Below, piece by piece: positions 27,333 to 37,525 of a stretch of 64,000 bases of DNA. Origin of the DNA: Candidatus Brevifilum fermentans (GTDB lineage: Bacteria; Chloroflexota; Anaerolineae; Anaerolineales; Villigracilaceae); contig CAMCQT010000004.1 in NCBI GenBank assembly GCA_945877125.1, positions 1 to 64,000 of the forward strand, in the 5' to 3' direction. The translations under genes and the position numbers were made by a program. Each line of letters starts with the position of its first letter. Position 1 is the first letter of the stretch. Below the pieces are notes generated by a model, which had not been told where the DNA came from, did no database searches, and saw nothing but the letters and a program-made list of their open reading frames with translations.

Positions 27333-29537
27333 ATGGATTTTCTCAACAAACTAAACCCTCAACAACGAAAAGCTGTCACAGCCGCCGATGGACCCATTTT
27401 GGTCGTAGCAGGCCCGGGGTCCGGAAAGACGCGCGTGCTGACTCAGCGCATCGCGTATCTGATCGCGTCCGAAGGAATCCGCCCGTGGCAGATTCTTGCA
27501 GTCACCTTCACCAATAAAGCCGCAAAAGAAATGGATCTGCGCGTGAAAGCGATGCTGAACGAACAAGCGACCGACGGCATCATGCTTGGTACGTTCCACT
27601 CCATTTGCGCGCGCATTCTGCGGCGCGAGGTGGAACATCTTCCTCTTGAATCCAATTTTGTGATTTTCGATTCAGACGATCAGGAACGAATCGTAAAATC
27701 AATTATTAAAGAATTAAACCTGAACGATAAGTTGTATCGCGCGCAAAGCATCCATGCCGCCATCTCTCGCGCAAAAAATGAACTCATTGGGCCCGATGAC
27801 TATTTAATTAGCGCCTACCGTGATGAAGTCATCAAACGCGTTTATGTTGAATATCAAAAAAGATTGATCGCCAGCAACGCCGTCGACTTTGACGATTTGC
27901 TGGTTTACACCGCGCGCCTGCTGGAAGATGTACCAAGCGTACGCGAAAAATACGCGCAAAGATTTCGACATGTGCTGGTGGATGAATTCCAGGATACAAA
28001 CCTTGTGCAATATGCTTTGGTCAAACACCTTGCTTCACAACACAAAAATATTTTTTGCGTTGGCGATCCCGACCAATCCATTTACGCATGGCGCGGCGCG
28101 GATTATAGAAACGTCCAAAGATTCGAGCAGGATTTCCCCGATGCGCAGGTTGTGCTGCTTGAAGAAAGTTACCGCTCGTATCAAAACATTCTCGATACCG
28201 CCACAAGTGTCATTGACCGCGGCACCAACCGCCACAAGAAACGGCTCTTCAGCGATCGCGGCGCAGGCGAAAAAATAATCTTTCACGAAGCCTACAATGA
28301 CTACGACGAAGCCTCTTTTGTCGTGGACACCATTGCCCAACTCGTTGCCTCCAAACAATTTGAACCGGGTGAATGTGCGATCATGTATCGCACTAATTCT
28401 ATGTCGCGTTTAATTGAAGAAGCGTTTCTACAGGCGCGGCTTCCTTATCGTCTCGTGGGAGCGCAACGGTTTTATGGACGTCGCGAAGTCAAAGACATGA
28501 TCTCCTTCATCCGCCTCGTACACAACCCCGCAGATGAAGCCGCCCTGGGACGCATCATCAACGTTCCTCCGCGCGGCATTGGCGAGAAAACGCTGACCAC
28601 GCTTCACCTGGTTGCAAATCAGGCGGGCATGACACCCGGCGATGTGTTGATTGACCTTGCGAACGGAGCCGAGTCGCCGTTTTACAAATCATTCACCGGC
28701 CGCGCCGCTCTGCCCCTCGCAGATTTTGGCGGATTGCTGGCAAGTTGGCGCGCCGCTGCCCCCGCCTTCACAACCGTCGAACTCTTTGATCAGATCGCGA
28801 AAGATATTAATTACAAGGCTTTCATCACCGAAGATGAGACCGAAGAAAGCGCCGAACGCTGGGACAACGTGCAGGAACTTAAACGCCTCGCGCTTGAATA
28901 TTCCACGCGCACGCTGGACGAGTTTCTCGAAAACATTGCGCTCATTGCCGATCAAGACACCATCACCGACGCCAACGCGCCCACCCTGCTCACACTCCAC
29001 GCAGCCAAGGGACTTGAATTCGGCGCGGTCTTCATCGTCGGTCTGGATGATGGCATCCTGCCGCACAGCCGTTCCTTCACCGAACCTGCTCAAATGGAAG
29101 AAGAACGCCGTCTCTTTTACGTGGGCATCACACGCGCCAAAGATAAACTTTATTTATTACGCGCCACTCAACGCGGCGGACGCGGCATGTCTGAAACAAC
29201 TGACCCCTCGCGTTTTCTAAATGACATTCCCGCTGATCTACTGGCTGGAAAAACACGCACGGGACGCTCCTCCTTCCGCCCCAGCAATCCCGTCCATTCG
29301 ATGTCGTCTCGCGCAAGCACGCCCGACACAAAATGGACGCTTCCACCTCCGCCCAGGTCTGCTCCTGTTACGACCAGCAAATTCAAATCTGGAGACCGAA
29401 TCAAGCACGCATCATTTGGTGAAGGTATTGTGCAGGAGAGCAGGATACAAGACAACGATGAGATCGTCGTCATAGAATTCAAATCTGTTGGACTTAAGCG
29501 GTTAGCCGCAAGTCTCGCAAAGCTCACCATCCTTTAG
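27333..29537 (+). CDS. pcrA: UvrD/PcrA-family superfamily-1 DNA helicase
   Basis: 734 residues. Motifs in order: Q motif LNPQQRKAV, Walker A GPGSGKTRV, VDEFQDTN (II), GDPDQSIYAWRGAD (III), SYRSYQNI (IV), TLHAAKGLEF (V) and FYVGITRAKDKLYL (VI). It unwinds DNA 3' to 5' in repair and in resolving replication/transcription conflicts. The C-terminal part (GDRIKHASFGEGIV) matches the PcrA Tudor-like tail that contacts RNA polymerase. Confidence 0.94.
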   Translation: MDFLNKLNPQQRKAVTAADGPILVVAGPGSGKTRVLTQRIAYLIASEGIRPWQILAVTFTNKAAKEMDLRVKAMLNEQATDGIMLGTFHSICARILRREVEHLPLESNFVIFDSDDQERIVKSIIKELNLNDKLYRAQSIHAAISRAKNELIGPDDYLISAYRDEVIKRVYVEYQKRLIASNAVDFDDLLVYTARLLEDVPSVREKYAQRFRHVLVDEFQDTNLVQYALVKHLASQHKNIFCVGDPDQSIYAWRGADYRNVQRFEQDFPDAQVVLLEESYRSYQNILDTATSVIDRGTNRHKKRLFSDRGAGEKIIFHEAYNDYDEASFVVDTIAQLVASKQFEPGECAIMYRTNSMSRLIEEAFLQARLPYRLVGAQRFYGRREVKDMISFIRLVHNPADEAALGRIINVPPRGIGEKTLTTLHLVANQAGMTPGDVLIDLANGAESPFYKSFTGRAALPLADFGGLLASWRAAAPAFTTVELFDQIAKDINYKAFITEDETEESAERWDNVQELKRLALEYSTRTLDEFLENIALIADQDTITDANAPTLLTLHAAKGLEFGAVFIVGLDDGILPHSRSFTEPAQMEEERRLFYVGITRAKDKLYLLRATQRGGRGMSETTDPSRFLNDIPADLLAGKTRTGRSSFRPSNPVHSMSSRASTPDTKWTLPPPPRSAPVTTSKFKSGDRIKHASFGEGIVQESRIQDNDEIVVIEFKSVGLKRLAASLAKLTIL

Positions 29538-29539
29538 CC

Positions 29540-29576
29540 ACAAAGCGCGATTGACGAATGGTCAATCGCGCTTTGT
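29540..29576. terminator. 16-bp perfect hairpin after pcrA
   Basis: acaaagcgcgattgac (29540-29555) pairs with 29561-29576 around a 5-nt loop. It lies three bases past the pcrA stop. The following T-run is short. Confidence 0.65.
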
Positions 29577-29589
29577 CTTTGGAACAAAA

Positions 29590-30042
29590 ATGTTCATCCA
29601 CATTCTCTATTATGGTTTTAGAATTTATTGCTTCATCTTCCGCCCCATCCGCATGGGCGTGCGCGTGATGATGATTCAAAACGAAAAAGTATGGCTGGTG
29701 CGCCAGACGTACATACCCGGCTGGTTCATGCCCGGCGGCGGATTAAAAAAACACGAAACTCTCGAAGAAGCCGCGCGCCGCGAAGCGCTCGAAGAGACCG
29801 GCGCCGAACTCGGCGAACTAAAATTAATGGGCGCTTACTCAAATTTCACCGAATGGAAGAGCGACCATAACGTCGTTTTCATTTGCACTGATTTTGAAGT
29901 TAAAGGCAAGCCAGATGCCGAAATTGCAGAATTACACGCGTTTACATTGGACGAATTACCCGCTGACCTGTGGCCCGGACATCGCCGCCGCTTGCAGGAA
30001 TATCAAGCGGGTATCAAAAATCCGCAATTTGGAAAATGGTAA
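29590..30042 (+). CDS. NUDIX hydrolase
   Basis: 150 residues. The Nudix box GGGLKKHETLEEAARREALEETGAEL is complete (G-x5-E-x7-REUxEExGU). These enzymes cleave nucleoside diphosphates linked to another moiety, using Mg2+ held by the Glu residues. An N-terminal hydrophobic stretch (about 3-17) is unusual and may touch the membrane. A longer frame begins with TTG at 29551, inside the pcrA terminator loop, so the ATG at 29590 is chosen. Substrate unknown. Confidence 0.85.
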   Translation: MFIHILYYGFRIYCFIFRPIRMGVRVMMIQNEKVWLVRQTYIPGWFMPGGGLKKHETLEEAARREALEETGAELGELKLMGAYSNFTEWKSDHNVVFICTDFEVKGKPDAEIAELHAFTLDELPADLWPGHRRRLQEYQAGIKNPQFGKW

Positions 30043-30063
30043 AACAATATAAAGGAGGCTGTC

Positions 30064-31782
30064 ATGCTTAAGAACTTACCGTCCACGCCTGATGCCATTC
30101 TCACAATGGAATGGGCAGACTATGAGCCGCATTTCAAGGCATTGCAATCAACCCAGCTCACATCGGAAAATATAAACTACTGGTTGTTGGGCTGGTCTGC
30201 ACTCGCAGACCGACTCGACGAGCAATACACGCGCCTATTTGTTGCCACAACTCAATTCACAAATGATGAAGAAATTGAAAAACGCTTCAACCATTTTGTT
30301 GAAGCCGTCCAACCGCAGGCGCGGACAGAAGAACAAAAATTGAAAGAGAAATTACTCGCAAGCGGTTTACAGCCTGAAAATTTCAAAATGGGTTTGAAGA
30401 AGATGCGCGCCGAAGCCGACATCTTTAATGAAGCCAATCTTGAACTGCTTGTCGAAGAGCAAAAGTTAAATGCCGAGTACAACAAAATCCTTGGCGCGCA
30501 GACTGTTCTTTGGGAAGGAGAGGAACGCACGGCTTCTCAAATGTACTCGTTGCTTTTTGAAAAAGACCGCGCGGTTCGCGAAAAAGCATGGAAACTAACC
30601 GTGGAAGTACGCCTCCAAAATCGGGATGCGGTCAACGATCTGTGGAAGAAATTTATGGCGGTGCGTCTCAAGATCGCGCAAAATGTGGGCTTGCCAGATT
30701 ACCGCGCCTATGTCTGGGAACAAAAATTCCGTTTTGATTATTCGCCCGAGGATTGCAAAACTTTTCATAGAGCCATCGAGGAGGTTTTTGTCCCGTCAGC
30801 GAAGCGAATTTTTGAGAAACGCCACCACAAGCTGGGGCTTGAATCGATGCGCCCGTGGGATCAAATGGTGGATACGTCCAATGAAAATCCGCTCAAGCCG
30901 TATCAAACAGTGGAGGAGCTAAAATCCAAAGCACAGGATATTTTCACAAAAGTAGATCCTAAATTCGGCGAATACTTCCAGACCATGATCGATGAAAATT
31001 TACTCGATCTTGACAGCCGCAAGAACAAAGCGCCGGGCGGATACAACTTGATTTACGGCGTCAGCAAAAGGCCGTTCATTTTTATGAACAACACAGGTAC
31101 ACATGATGATGTGGTTACCCTCCTGCATGAAGGCGGACATGCTTTTCACGCATTTGAAGCGGGTGTCGTTCCATATTTCCACGAGCGTTCTGAAAATTAT
31201 GTTCCGGCTGAGTTTGCAGAAGTCGCTTCGATGGCGATGGAATTACTGGCTTCACCCTACCTTTCAAAAGAACATGGCGGTTTTTATACAGAAGGCGAAT
31301 CTGCACGTGCACGGCTTGAACATCTTGAGAGCATCATCACGATGCTGCCCTACTTAACATTGGTGGACGCCTTTCAGCATTGGATCTATGAAAATCCACA
31401 GGACGGCTCAGACCCAATTTTGTGTGAAAATAAATGGGGCGAACTCTGGGATCGTTTCATACCCTACGTTGATTACAGCGGATTTGAAGATGCAAAGAAA
31501 ACAATCTGGCATCGCCAATTACATATTCATACCCTTCCATTCTATTATATTGAATACGCATTCGCTCAATTGGGCGCGGTGCAAGTTTGGGCGAATGCGC
31601 TCAAAGACCAAAAGCAAGCCGTTGAAAAATACCGCAAGGCGCTTGCTCTTGGATCAACTGTCTCGTTGCCTGAGTTGTTTGAAGCCGCTGGCGCAAAATT
31701 CTCATTCGACACGCAGACGATCAAAATATATGTCGATCTGATCGAAGAACAGATCGAAAAACTCGAACAGATAAAGAATTGA
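30064..31782 (+). CDS. M3-family oligoendopeptidase (PepF-like)
   Basis: 572 residues. The zinc motif is LLHEGGHAFHAFE, a HExxH with the downstream Glu in EFAEVASMAME. M3 oligoendopeptidases digest imported short peptides in the cytoplasm, which suits a genome segment with two peptide-importer operons. No signal peptide. A good AAGGAGG ribosome site lies before the ATG. The length matches the clade annotated as M3 family oligoendopeptidase. Confidence 0.9.
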   Translation: MLKNLPSTPDAILTMEWADYEPHFKALQSTQLTSENINYWLLGWSALADRLDEQYTRLFVATTQFTNDEEIEKRFNHFVEAVQPQARTEEQKLKEKLLASGLQPENFKMGLKKMRAEADIFNEANLELLVEEQKLNAEYNKILGAQTVLWEGEERTASQMYSLLFEKDRAVREKAWKLTVEVRLQNRDAVNDLWKKFMAVRLKIAQNVGLPDYRAYVWEQKFRFDYSPEDCKTFHRAIEEVFVPSAKRIFEKRHHKLGLESMRPWDQMVDTSNENPLKPYQTVEELKSKAQDIFTKVDPKFGEYFQTMIDENLLDLDSRKNKAPGGYNLIYGVSKRPFIFMNNTGTHDDVVTLLHEGGHAFHAFEAGVVPYFHERSENYVPAEFAEVASMAMELLASPYLSKEHGGFYTEGESARARLEHLESIITMLPYLTLVDAFQHWIYENPQDGSDPILCENKWGELWDRFIPYVDYSGFEDAKKTIWHRQLHIHTLPFYYIEYAFAQLGAVQVWANALKDQKQAVEKYRKALALGSTVSLPELFEAAGAKFSFDTQTIKIYVDLIEEQIEKLEQIKN

Positions 31783-31859
31783 TTTATAGGACGTGGAGAT
31801 GATCCATGCTCATTTTCGTTTGGTAAAATTGCCGAGAAATCTTTCACTGGAGAAATGCT

Positions 31860-32894
31860 ATGACTAAAACTATGAAGATCGTTATTCCAATGGCGGGCTG
31901 GGGAACCCGTATGCGCCCGCACACGTGGAGCAAGCCAAAACCGCTCGTCAGCGTGGCGGGCAAGACCTCCCTTGAACATTTGCTCGACATGTTCAAAACC
32001 CTGCCTGACCCCGAGAACACAGAATATGTTTTCATTCTCGGCCCGTATCTGGGCGAGATGCAAATTCCACCTTTCATTAAGGAACATTACCCAGACCTCA
32101 AAGCCCATTTCGTTGTGCAGCATGAAATGAAGGGACAATCTCACGCGCTGTCCCTGGCGCGCGAATATTTGACGGGTCCCATGATTATGTGTTTCTCAGA
32201 TACTTTGATGGAAACCGATTTCTCCTTTCTTGCAAATGAAGAATCTGACGGCGTGGCGTGGGTCATGCCGGTTGATGATCCGCGGCGATTTGGCGTGGCG
32301 GAGGAAGGCGCAGACGGCTGGGTGACGCGCTTCATTGAGAAACCGCAAAGCGTGGATAACAACCTGGTGGTGGTCGGCTGTTATTATTTCAAGAGCGCCG
32401 AGCAAGTGCTGGCCGCGATAGATGACCAAATGGAACGCGGCGTGATGCTCAAGAATGAATACTTCATGACCGACGCCATTTCCATCATGATCGAACGTGG
32501 AGCGAAAGTCCGCACGAATAAGATCAGCACCTGGCTGGATACGGGCACGATCGAGGCGACTTTGGACACGAACCGCATCCTGCTCGACCGGGGAGCGGAT
32601 AATTCATCCGAAGCAGCAACCAGGCTGACAGTTAAGATCGTTCCGCCGGTCTTCATTCATCCCACTGCAAAAGTAGATGCGGCCGTCATCGGGCCCTACG
32701 TCTCCATCGGGGCAAATTGCGAAATTAACGCGGCTGTCATTTCAGACAGCATTATCGAAGAAGGCACGCAGATCAACCGCACCGCGTTGAAACATTCGTT
32801 GATCGGGCGCAACTGCCGAGTGGAAGGTCAGGCGAATAAAGAGGAAGCCTCCTCCCTGAACATCGGCGATAACAGCAGCGTCATAAATCCATAG
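31860..32894 (+). CDS. sugar-phosphate nucleotidyltransferase with hexapeptide tail
   Basis: 344 residues. The nucleotidyltransferase domain starts IVIPMAGWGTRMRPHTWSKPKP, the nucleotide-binding signature; Lys of the KPKP segment contacts the sugar phosphate. FIEKP is also present. The C-terminal 80 residues carry left-handed helix repeats (FIHPTAKVDAAVIGPYVSIG). Such enzymes make NDP-sugars (glucose-1-phosphate thymidylyl/uridylyl or mannose-1-phosphate type). It is 11 bases upstream of the aminotransferase gene. Exact sugar not determinable. Confidence 0.83.
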   Translation: MTKTMKIVIPMAGWGTRMRPHTWSKPKPLVSVAGKTSLEHLLDMFKTLPDPENTEYVFILGPYLGEMQIPPFIKEHYPDLKAHFVVQHEMKGQSHALSLAREYLTGPMIMCFSDTLMETDFSFLANEESDGVAWVMPVDDPRRFGVAEEGADGWVTRFIEKPQSVDNNLVVVGCYYFKSAEQVLAAIDDQMERGVMLKNEYFMTDAISIMIERGAKVRTNKISTWLDTGTIEATLDTNRILLDRGADNSSEAATRLTVKIVPPVFIHPTAKVDAAVIGPYVSIGANCEINAAVISDSIIEEGTQINRTALKHSLIGRNCRVEGQANKEEASSLNIGDNSSVINP

Positions 32895-32905
32895 GAATTT
32901 TTCAG

Positions 32906-34081
<1,176 letters not shown>

Positions 34082-34115
34082 GTTCGTGGGTGGTAAATAG
34101 GAAATAGTGAATAGG

Positions 34116-34153
34116 AAGGGCGAGACTTCGCAAAGAAGTTCGCCCTTTTTTTT
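34116..34153 (+). terminator. terminator after the aminotransferase
   Basis: AAGGGCGA/TCGCCCTT stem (34116-34123 with 34140-34147), with an inner ACTTC/GAAGT extension, runs into eight T. Confidence 0.8.
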
Positions 34154-34173
34154 AACGTCAATAATCAGTACTT

Positions 34174-34247
34174 CACGAATAGGTCTCGTAGTGGCGACTT
34201 CAGTCGCTTTTTACCCGAACGACTGAAGTCGTTACTACGTTTTCGTG
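34174..34247. repeat. palindromic interspersed repeat
   Basis: cacgaa (34174-34179) pairs with ttcgtg (34242-34247). Inside, cgtagtggcgacttcagtcg (34187-34206) pairs with 34220-34239 except for two positions. It has the look of a REP/MITE unit. Confidence 0.6.
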
Positions 34248-34283
34248 ATCTAATGATAATGGATAAGGAATCTATTTCAAATT

Positions 34284-34376
34284 CACCACAGATAAACACA
34301 AATAAACACAGATTTAAGCCCTGTTTTTTATAAAAACATCCTAAAATCCTTTTCATCTGTGTCTATCTGTGGTTAA
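34284..34376. repeat. second palindromic repeat (ccacagat ... atctgtgg type)
   Basis: ccacagataaacac near 34286 and atctgtgtctatctgtggt near 34357-34375 are inverted partners around an A+T-rich centre. A shorter copy of the arm (atctgtggttaaa) occurs near 36221. Confidence 0.5.
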
Positions 34377-34449
34377 AAACTCTTAACCATTATTCACGTT
34401 TTTTTATTTAACCATTGTACAATTTTAGAAATCAACAAAAAGGCGGCTC

Positions 34450-35307
34450 ATGAAAATTGCAAAAATTACTTCCCCGCTGGTATCTGTCGAGTGGCTGGCA
34501 GACAATCTTGGCGCTGAAAATCTTGTCATATTGGATGCGAGCATGAAACCCGTTATGCCCGCAGTTGGTGAACCAACACAAGAAGAAACTGCCTGCATCA
34601 AAGGCGCTCTGCGTTTCGACGTTGACAATGATATCCGCGACAAAAATACAGACCTGCCGCACATGATGCCCTCTGCAGAATTCTTTACAGACGAGATGCA
34701 AAAATTAGGTATCAACAAAGACAGCGCCATCGCGGTCTATGATTATATGGGAATATTTTCAAGTCCGCGGGCATGGTGGATGTTCCGCGCCATGGGACAT
34801 GGTCAAGTGGCTGTTTTAGACGGCGGTCTGCCCGCCTGGAAAAACGCCGGCTACCCATGTGGATCGCAGGCAGAAAGAATCGCCAAACATCGCGGAAATT
34901 TTGTGGGGCATCCACAAGCGGGGATATTCTGCGATTCAGCACATGTGCTTGAAGCGCTTGCTGATCCGAATTTTGCCGTGCTGGATGCCCGATCTGAGGG
35001 ACGTTTCAAAGGCGTGGAACCCGAACCCAGAGCCGGTCTCCGAAGCGGGCACATGCCCAATGCGCTCAATCTACCTTTTGTGAACACAGTCCAGGATGGC
35101 TTCGTATTGCCTGCGACAGAACTTGATTCTATTTTTTCAAAATTGGTAAACAAAGAACAAAAACTGATCTTTAGCTGCGGCTCAGGCGTCACCGCATGTG
35201 TCACAGCACTGGCGGCAGAATTGGCAGGCTACCCCAACATTTCAGTCTACGACGGCTCGTGGAGTGAATGGGGCTTACCCGGCAAACTCCCTGTTACAAC
35301 AGAATAA
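34450..35307 (+). CDS. sseA: thiosulfate/3-mercaptopyruvate sulfurtransferase
   Basis: 285 residues in two rhodanese domains. The N-terminal one (about 10-130) is catalytically inactive in form. The C-terminal one carries the active loop FSCGSGVTAC, the CGSGVTA pattern typical of mercaptopyruvate-type enzymes. The enzyme moves sulfur from 3-mercaptopyruvate or thiosulfate to cyanide or thiols via a Cys persulfide. Ribosome site AAGGCGG before the ATG. It converges on the DsbA-like gene. Confidence 0.9.
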   Translation: MKIAKITSPLVSVEWLADNLGAENLVILDASMKPVMPAVGEPTQEETACIKGALRFDVDNDIRDKNTDLPHMMPSAEFFTDEMQKLGINKDSAIAVYDYMGIFSSPRAWWMFRAMGHGQVAVLDGGLPAWKNAGYPCGSQAERIAKHRGNFVGHPQAGIFCDSAHVLEALADPNFAVLDARSEGRFKGVEPEPRAGLRSGHMPNALNLPFVNTVQDGFVLPATELDSIFSKLVNKEQKLIFSCGSGVTACVTALAAELAGYPNISVYDGSWSEWGLPGKLPVTTE

Positions 35308-35339
35308 GGATTGATTCCCGCGAGGAAAGACGATAATCA

Positions 35340-35374
35340 AAAAGCAGGGCGAGAAATTTCTCGCCCTGCTTTTT
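35340..35374. terminator. bidirectional terminator (sseA / DsbA-like)
   Basis: An almost continuous 34-bp palindrome (aaaagcagggcgagaaa and its inverse) ends with A- and T-runs on either side. It serves both converging genes. Confidence 0.85.
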
Positions 35375-35396
35375 ACAATCACTCATCTATATTATT

Positions 35397-36104
35397 TTAC
35401 GGCTGTGCAGCTTCCACGGCGGCGGTAATCTCTTCAAACGAAGGGATGTAGCCCGGGGCAATGATCACACCGTTGACGAACACAGACGGAGTCCCATTTA
35501 CACCCATGGCAACTCCGTTTTCAAAGGAAGCCTGAACCTCTGCGGCGTAGCGATTTTCGTCAACACAAGCCTGAAAATCTTCAACGTTCAACTTGAGCGC
35601 ATCGGCAAATTCCACGAGATGGTTGGCGGCAAAAGCGCCCTGGTTTTCCCCGTTCCAATTGGCAAACAAAACGTCATGATATTCCCAGAATTTTCCCTGC
35701 TCATTGGCGCACAGGCTGGCATTCGCCGCGCCTTGTGATTCTTTCGCCGCGCTATTCGTATCAATGAATGCGTAATTATGAAAAATATAATAAGCCTTCC
35801 CAGTCTCCACCAATTCTTCAAGAATAAGCGGTTCTATCTCGTTACTATATCGAATACAGGAGGGGCATTGAAAATCTTCAAACACCTCGATCCTGGCTGG
35901 CGCTGTCACGTCGCCCAGAGTCAACCCATCCCCTGCCGGACGTTTGACCTGCTCAGGCAAAACAACACCTGTCCCAGGTTTTACATTGGGCGATATTAAT
36001 GCAAATGCAACCAACAATGCGCCGACGACAATAATCCCAACAGTAATCATGCGCGAGCGATTGTCTGTGCGCTGCTTTTTACGCTTATTCATTTGTTTTG
36101 TCAT
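35397..36104 (-). CDS. membrane-anchored DsbA-family thioredoxin-fold protein
   Basis: 235 residues. A basic N-terminus and one span (about 19-38) put the domain outside. The thioredoxin-like DsbA domain has active site FEDFQCPSCIRY (Cys80, Cys83) and the cis-Pro loop NGTPSVFVNG. Such proteins oxidise or isomerise disulfides of exported proteins, probably including the Cys-rich TIR exteriors seen here (inference). The longest frame starts at 36206; the ATG at 36104 with AAGGA is chosen because it places the anchor correctly. Confidence 0.88.
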   Translation of the reverse strand: MTKQMNKRKKQRTDNRSRMITVGIIVVGALLVAFALISPNVKPGTGVVLPEQVKRPAGDGLTLGDVTAPARIEVFEDFQCPSCIRYSNEIEPLILEELVETGKAYYIFHNYAFIDTNSAAKESQGAANASLCANEQGKFWEYHDVLFANWNGENQGAFAANHLVEFADALKLNVEDFQACVDENRYAAEVQASFENGVAMGVNGTPSVFVNGVIIAPGYIPSFEEITAAVEAAQP

Positions 36105-36268
36105 ATCTTTTTCCTTATATTCAAAATGTGGGTGGTCATTTTGCCACGCGAGACGCAATTTGTCAAAAAGACCGCAACGCCAACGTGAATAAAAATAACG
36201 TTTCATGTTGTCCCATCTGAATATCTGTGGTTAAATTTGCCTATAAAAATCAGACATAGGAATCAATC

Positions 36269-37006
36269 ATGCAAATTCTCGGAATTGACATAGGCGGATC
36301 AGGTATCAAAGGCGCACCGGTAGACACAGAAACAGGACAGCTTCTCGCAGAACGGATTCGCATCAAGACGCCCAAAAGTGGTGAACCCGAGCCCATGGCG
36401 GAAGTGGTCAAGCAGATCGCCCAATCCTTCAACTGGGATGGACCCATCGGCATTGGATTCCCCGCACCGATCAAAAGCGGAGTCGCCATGATGGCCGCCA
36501 ATGTCTCAGAGAAATGGGTCGGCACGAACGCGGACGCGCTCTTCACCAAAATCACCGGCTGTGACTGCACCATGATCAACGATGCAGATGCAGCAGGACT
36601 GGCTGAAATGACTTTCGGCACCGGACGCGGACAACCCGGGACGGTGATCCTGCTCACACTGGGGACAGGCATCGGCTCCGCCATCTTCCACCGCGGGAAC
36701 CTGCTTCCCAATACAGAGTTTGGTCATCTCCGCATGAAAGGACAGGATGCAGAATTCCGCGCTTCAGATGCAGCCCGCCAGCGCGAGAATCTCTCGTGGG
36801 AAGAATACGCCAAACGCCTGGATAAATATTTGAGGAGAATGGAAACCCTCTTCTGGCCAGACCTGTTCATCATCGGCGGCGGAATTAGCAAAGAGTCTGA
36901 AAAATTTTTACCCCTGCTTACGCTTGATACACCCGTTGTCCCCGCACAATTGCTAAATGAAGCCGGAATTGTCGGCGCGGCGCTGGCTGTCAGAGCCGGC
37001 ATATAA
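36269..37006 (+). CDS. ppgK: polyphosphate glucokinase (ROK family)
   Basis: 245 residues. [17 protein letters not shown] is the phosphate-binding motif of ROK kinases. [24 protein letters not shown] and [12 protein letters not shown] follow as in polyphosphate glucokinases. The short length and GIGSAIF support PpgK, which phosphorylates glucose using polyphosphate or ATP. The usual ROK zinc motif is absent, as expected for PpgK. Confidence 0.88.
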   Translation: MQILGIDIGGSGIKGAPVDTETGQLLAERIRIKTPKSGEPEPMAEVVKQIAQSFNWDGPIGIGFPAPIKSGVAMMAANVSEKWVGTNADALFTKITGCDCTMINDADAAGLAEMTFGTGRGQPGTVILLTLGTGIGSAIFHRGNLLPNTEFGHLRMKGQDAEFRASDAARQRENLSWEEYAKRLDKYLRRMETLFWPDLFIIGGGISKESEKFLPLLTLDTPVVPAQLLNEAGIVGAALAVRAGI

Positions 37007-37025
37007 AATCACTGTGAAATAAATA

Positions 37026-37062
37026 AAAAAACTCCCCGAGATTTTCATCTCAGGGAGTTTTT
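37026..37062. terminator. bidirectional terminator (ppgK / cspA)
   Basis: The aaaaactccc arm pairs with gggagttttt, with gagat/atctc inside. It serves ppgK on plus and cspA on minus. Confidence 0.8.
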
Positions 37063-37075
37063 AGTATTCAGTGAA

Positions 37076-37288
37076 TTAGTTGACTACAACTACGTTAGTA
37101 GCCTGCGGACCCTTGGGGCCTTTCTCAACGGTGAATTCGACTTTCTGTCCTTCTTCAAGGTTTTTGAAACCGTCGCCCTGGATAGCGGAGAAATGTACGA
37201 ATACATCTGCGCCGCCTTCGCGAGCGAGAAATCCGTAGCCTTTGCTTCCGTTAAACCATTTGACTGTTCCGAGAATACGATCTGACAT
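37076..37288 (-). CDS. cspA: cold-shock protein (CspA family)
   Basis: 70 residues, the single cold-shock domain. RNP1 [10 protein letters not shown] and RNP2 DVFVHFSAI are intact. It binds single-stranded RNA/DNA and prevents mRNA structure in the cold. Strong AAGGAGG ribosome site. A consensus promoter and a long leader with a terminator-like hairpin lie upstream. The DEAD-box helicase gene is next upstream on the same strand but is separated by a terminator. Confidence 0.96.
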   Translation of the reverse strand: MSDRILGTVKWFNGSKGYGFLAREGGADVFVHFSAIQGDGFKNLEEGQKVEFTVEKGPKGPQATNVVVVN

Positions 37289-37345
37289 TGTTTGCCTCCT
37301 TAGGCAAGTAAAAAATTTGGAGGACCCGGTTCTTTCGCCAGAACA

Positions 37346-37385
37346 GACAAAACAAAACGGCTCATGGACTTGTACCCATGAGCCG
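37346..37385 (-). promoter_or_regulatory. terminator-like hairpin in the cspA leader
   Basis: cggctcatgg (37358-37367) and ccatgagccg (37376-37385) form a 10-bp stem followed on the minus strand by TTTTGTTTTG. It lies inside the mRNA leader, between the promoter and the coding region. It could be an attenuator or a cold-sensitive fold. Confidence 0.65.
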
Positions 37386-37431
37386 ATGGTTATACTTCCA
37401 AAGCGAACTACTGGTATCCGTGTAGGGCACT

Positions 37432-37460
37432 ACTTTATCATGACGATGATGATGTGTCAA
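37432..37460 (-). promoter_or_regulatory. cspA promoter
   Basis: On the minus strand, TTGACA (37455-37460), a 17-bp spacer and TAAAGT (37432-37437). The start point would be about 37425, giving a leader of about 135 nt. Confidence 0.7.
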
Positions 37461-37481
37461 TGACGACTTTCAAAAAAGCAA

Positions 37482-37514
37482 AAACCTCCGAGGTCTTAAA
37501 GACCTCGGAGGTTT
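37482..37514 (-). terminator. terminator of the DEAD-box helicase gene
   Basis: A 16-bp perfect inverted repeat (aaacctccgaggtctt and inverse, one base between) ends in T-rich sequence on the minus strand. Confidence 0.8.
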
Positions 37515-37525
37515 GACTGTAAAAG

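Larger units (their letters stand above)
34154..34449. other. intergenic region holding two palindromic repeats
   Basis: Together with the preceding terminator this makes a gap of 368 bases without a gene. Besides the two palindromic elements listed separately, a TACAAT at 34418-34423 may be the -10 box of the sulfurtransferase gene. No coding frame is supported. Confidence 0.5.

Noticed and set aside
29551-29589. Upstream TTG start for the NUDIX gene
   Set aside because: It lies in the loop of the pcrA terminator; the ATG at 29590 starts the family-like sequence.
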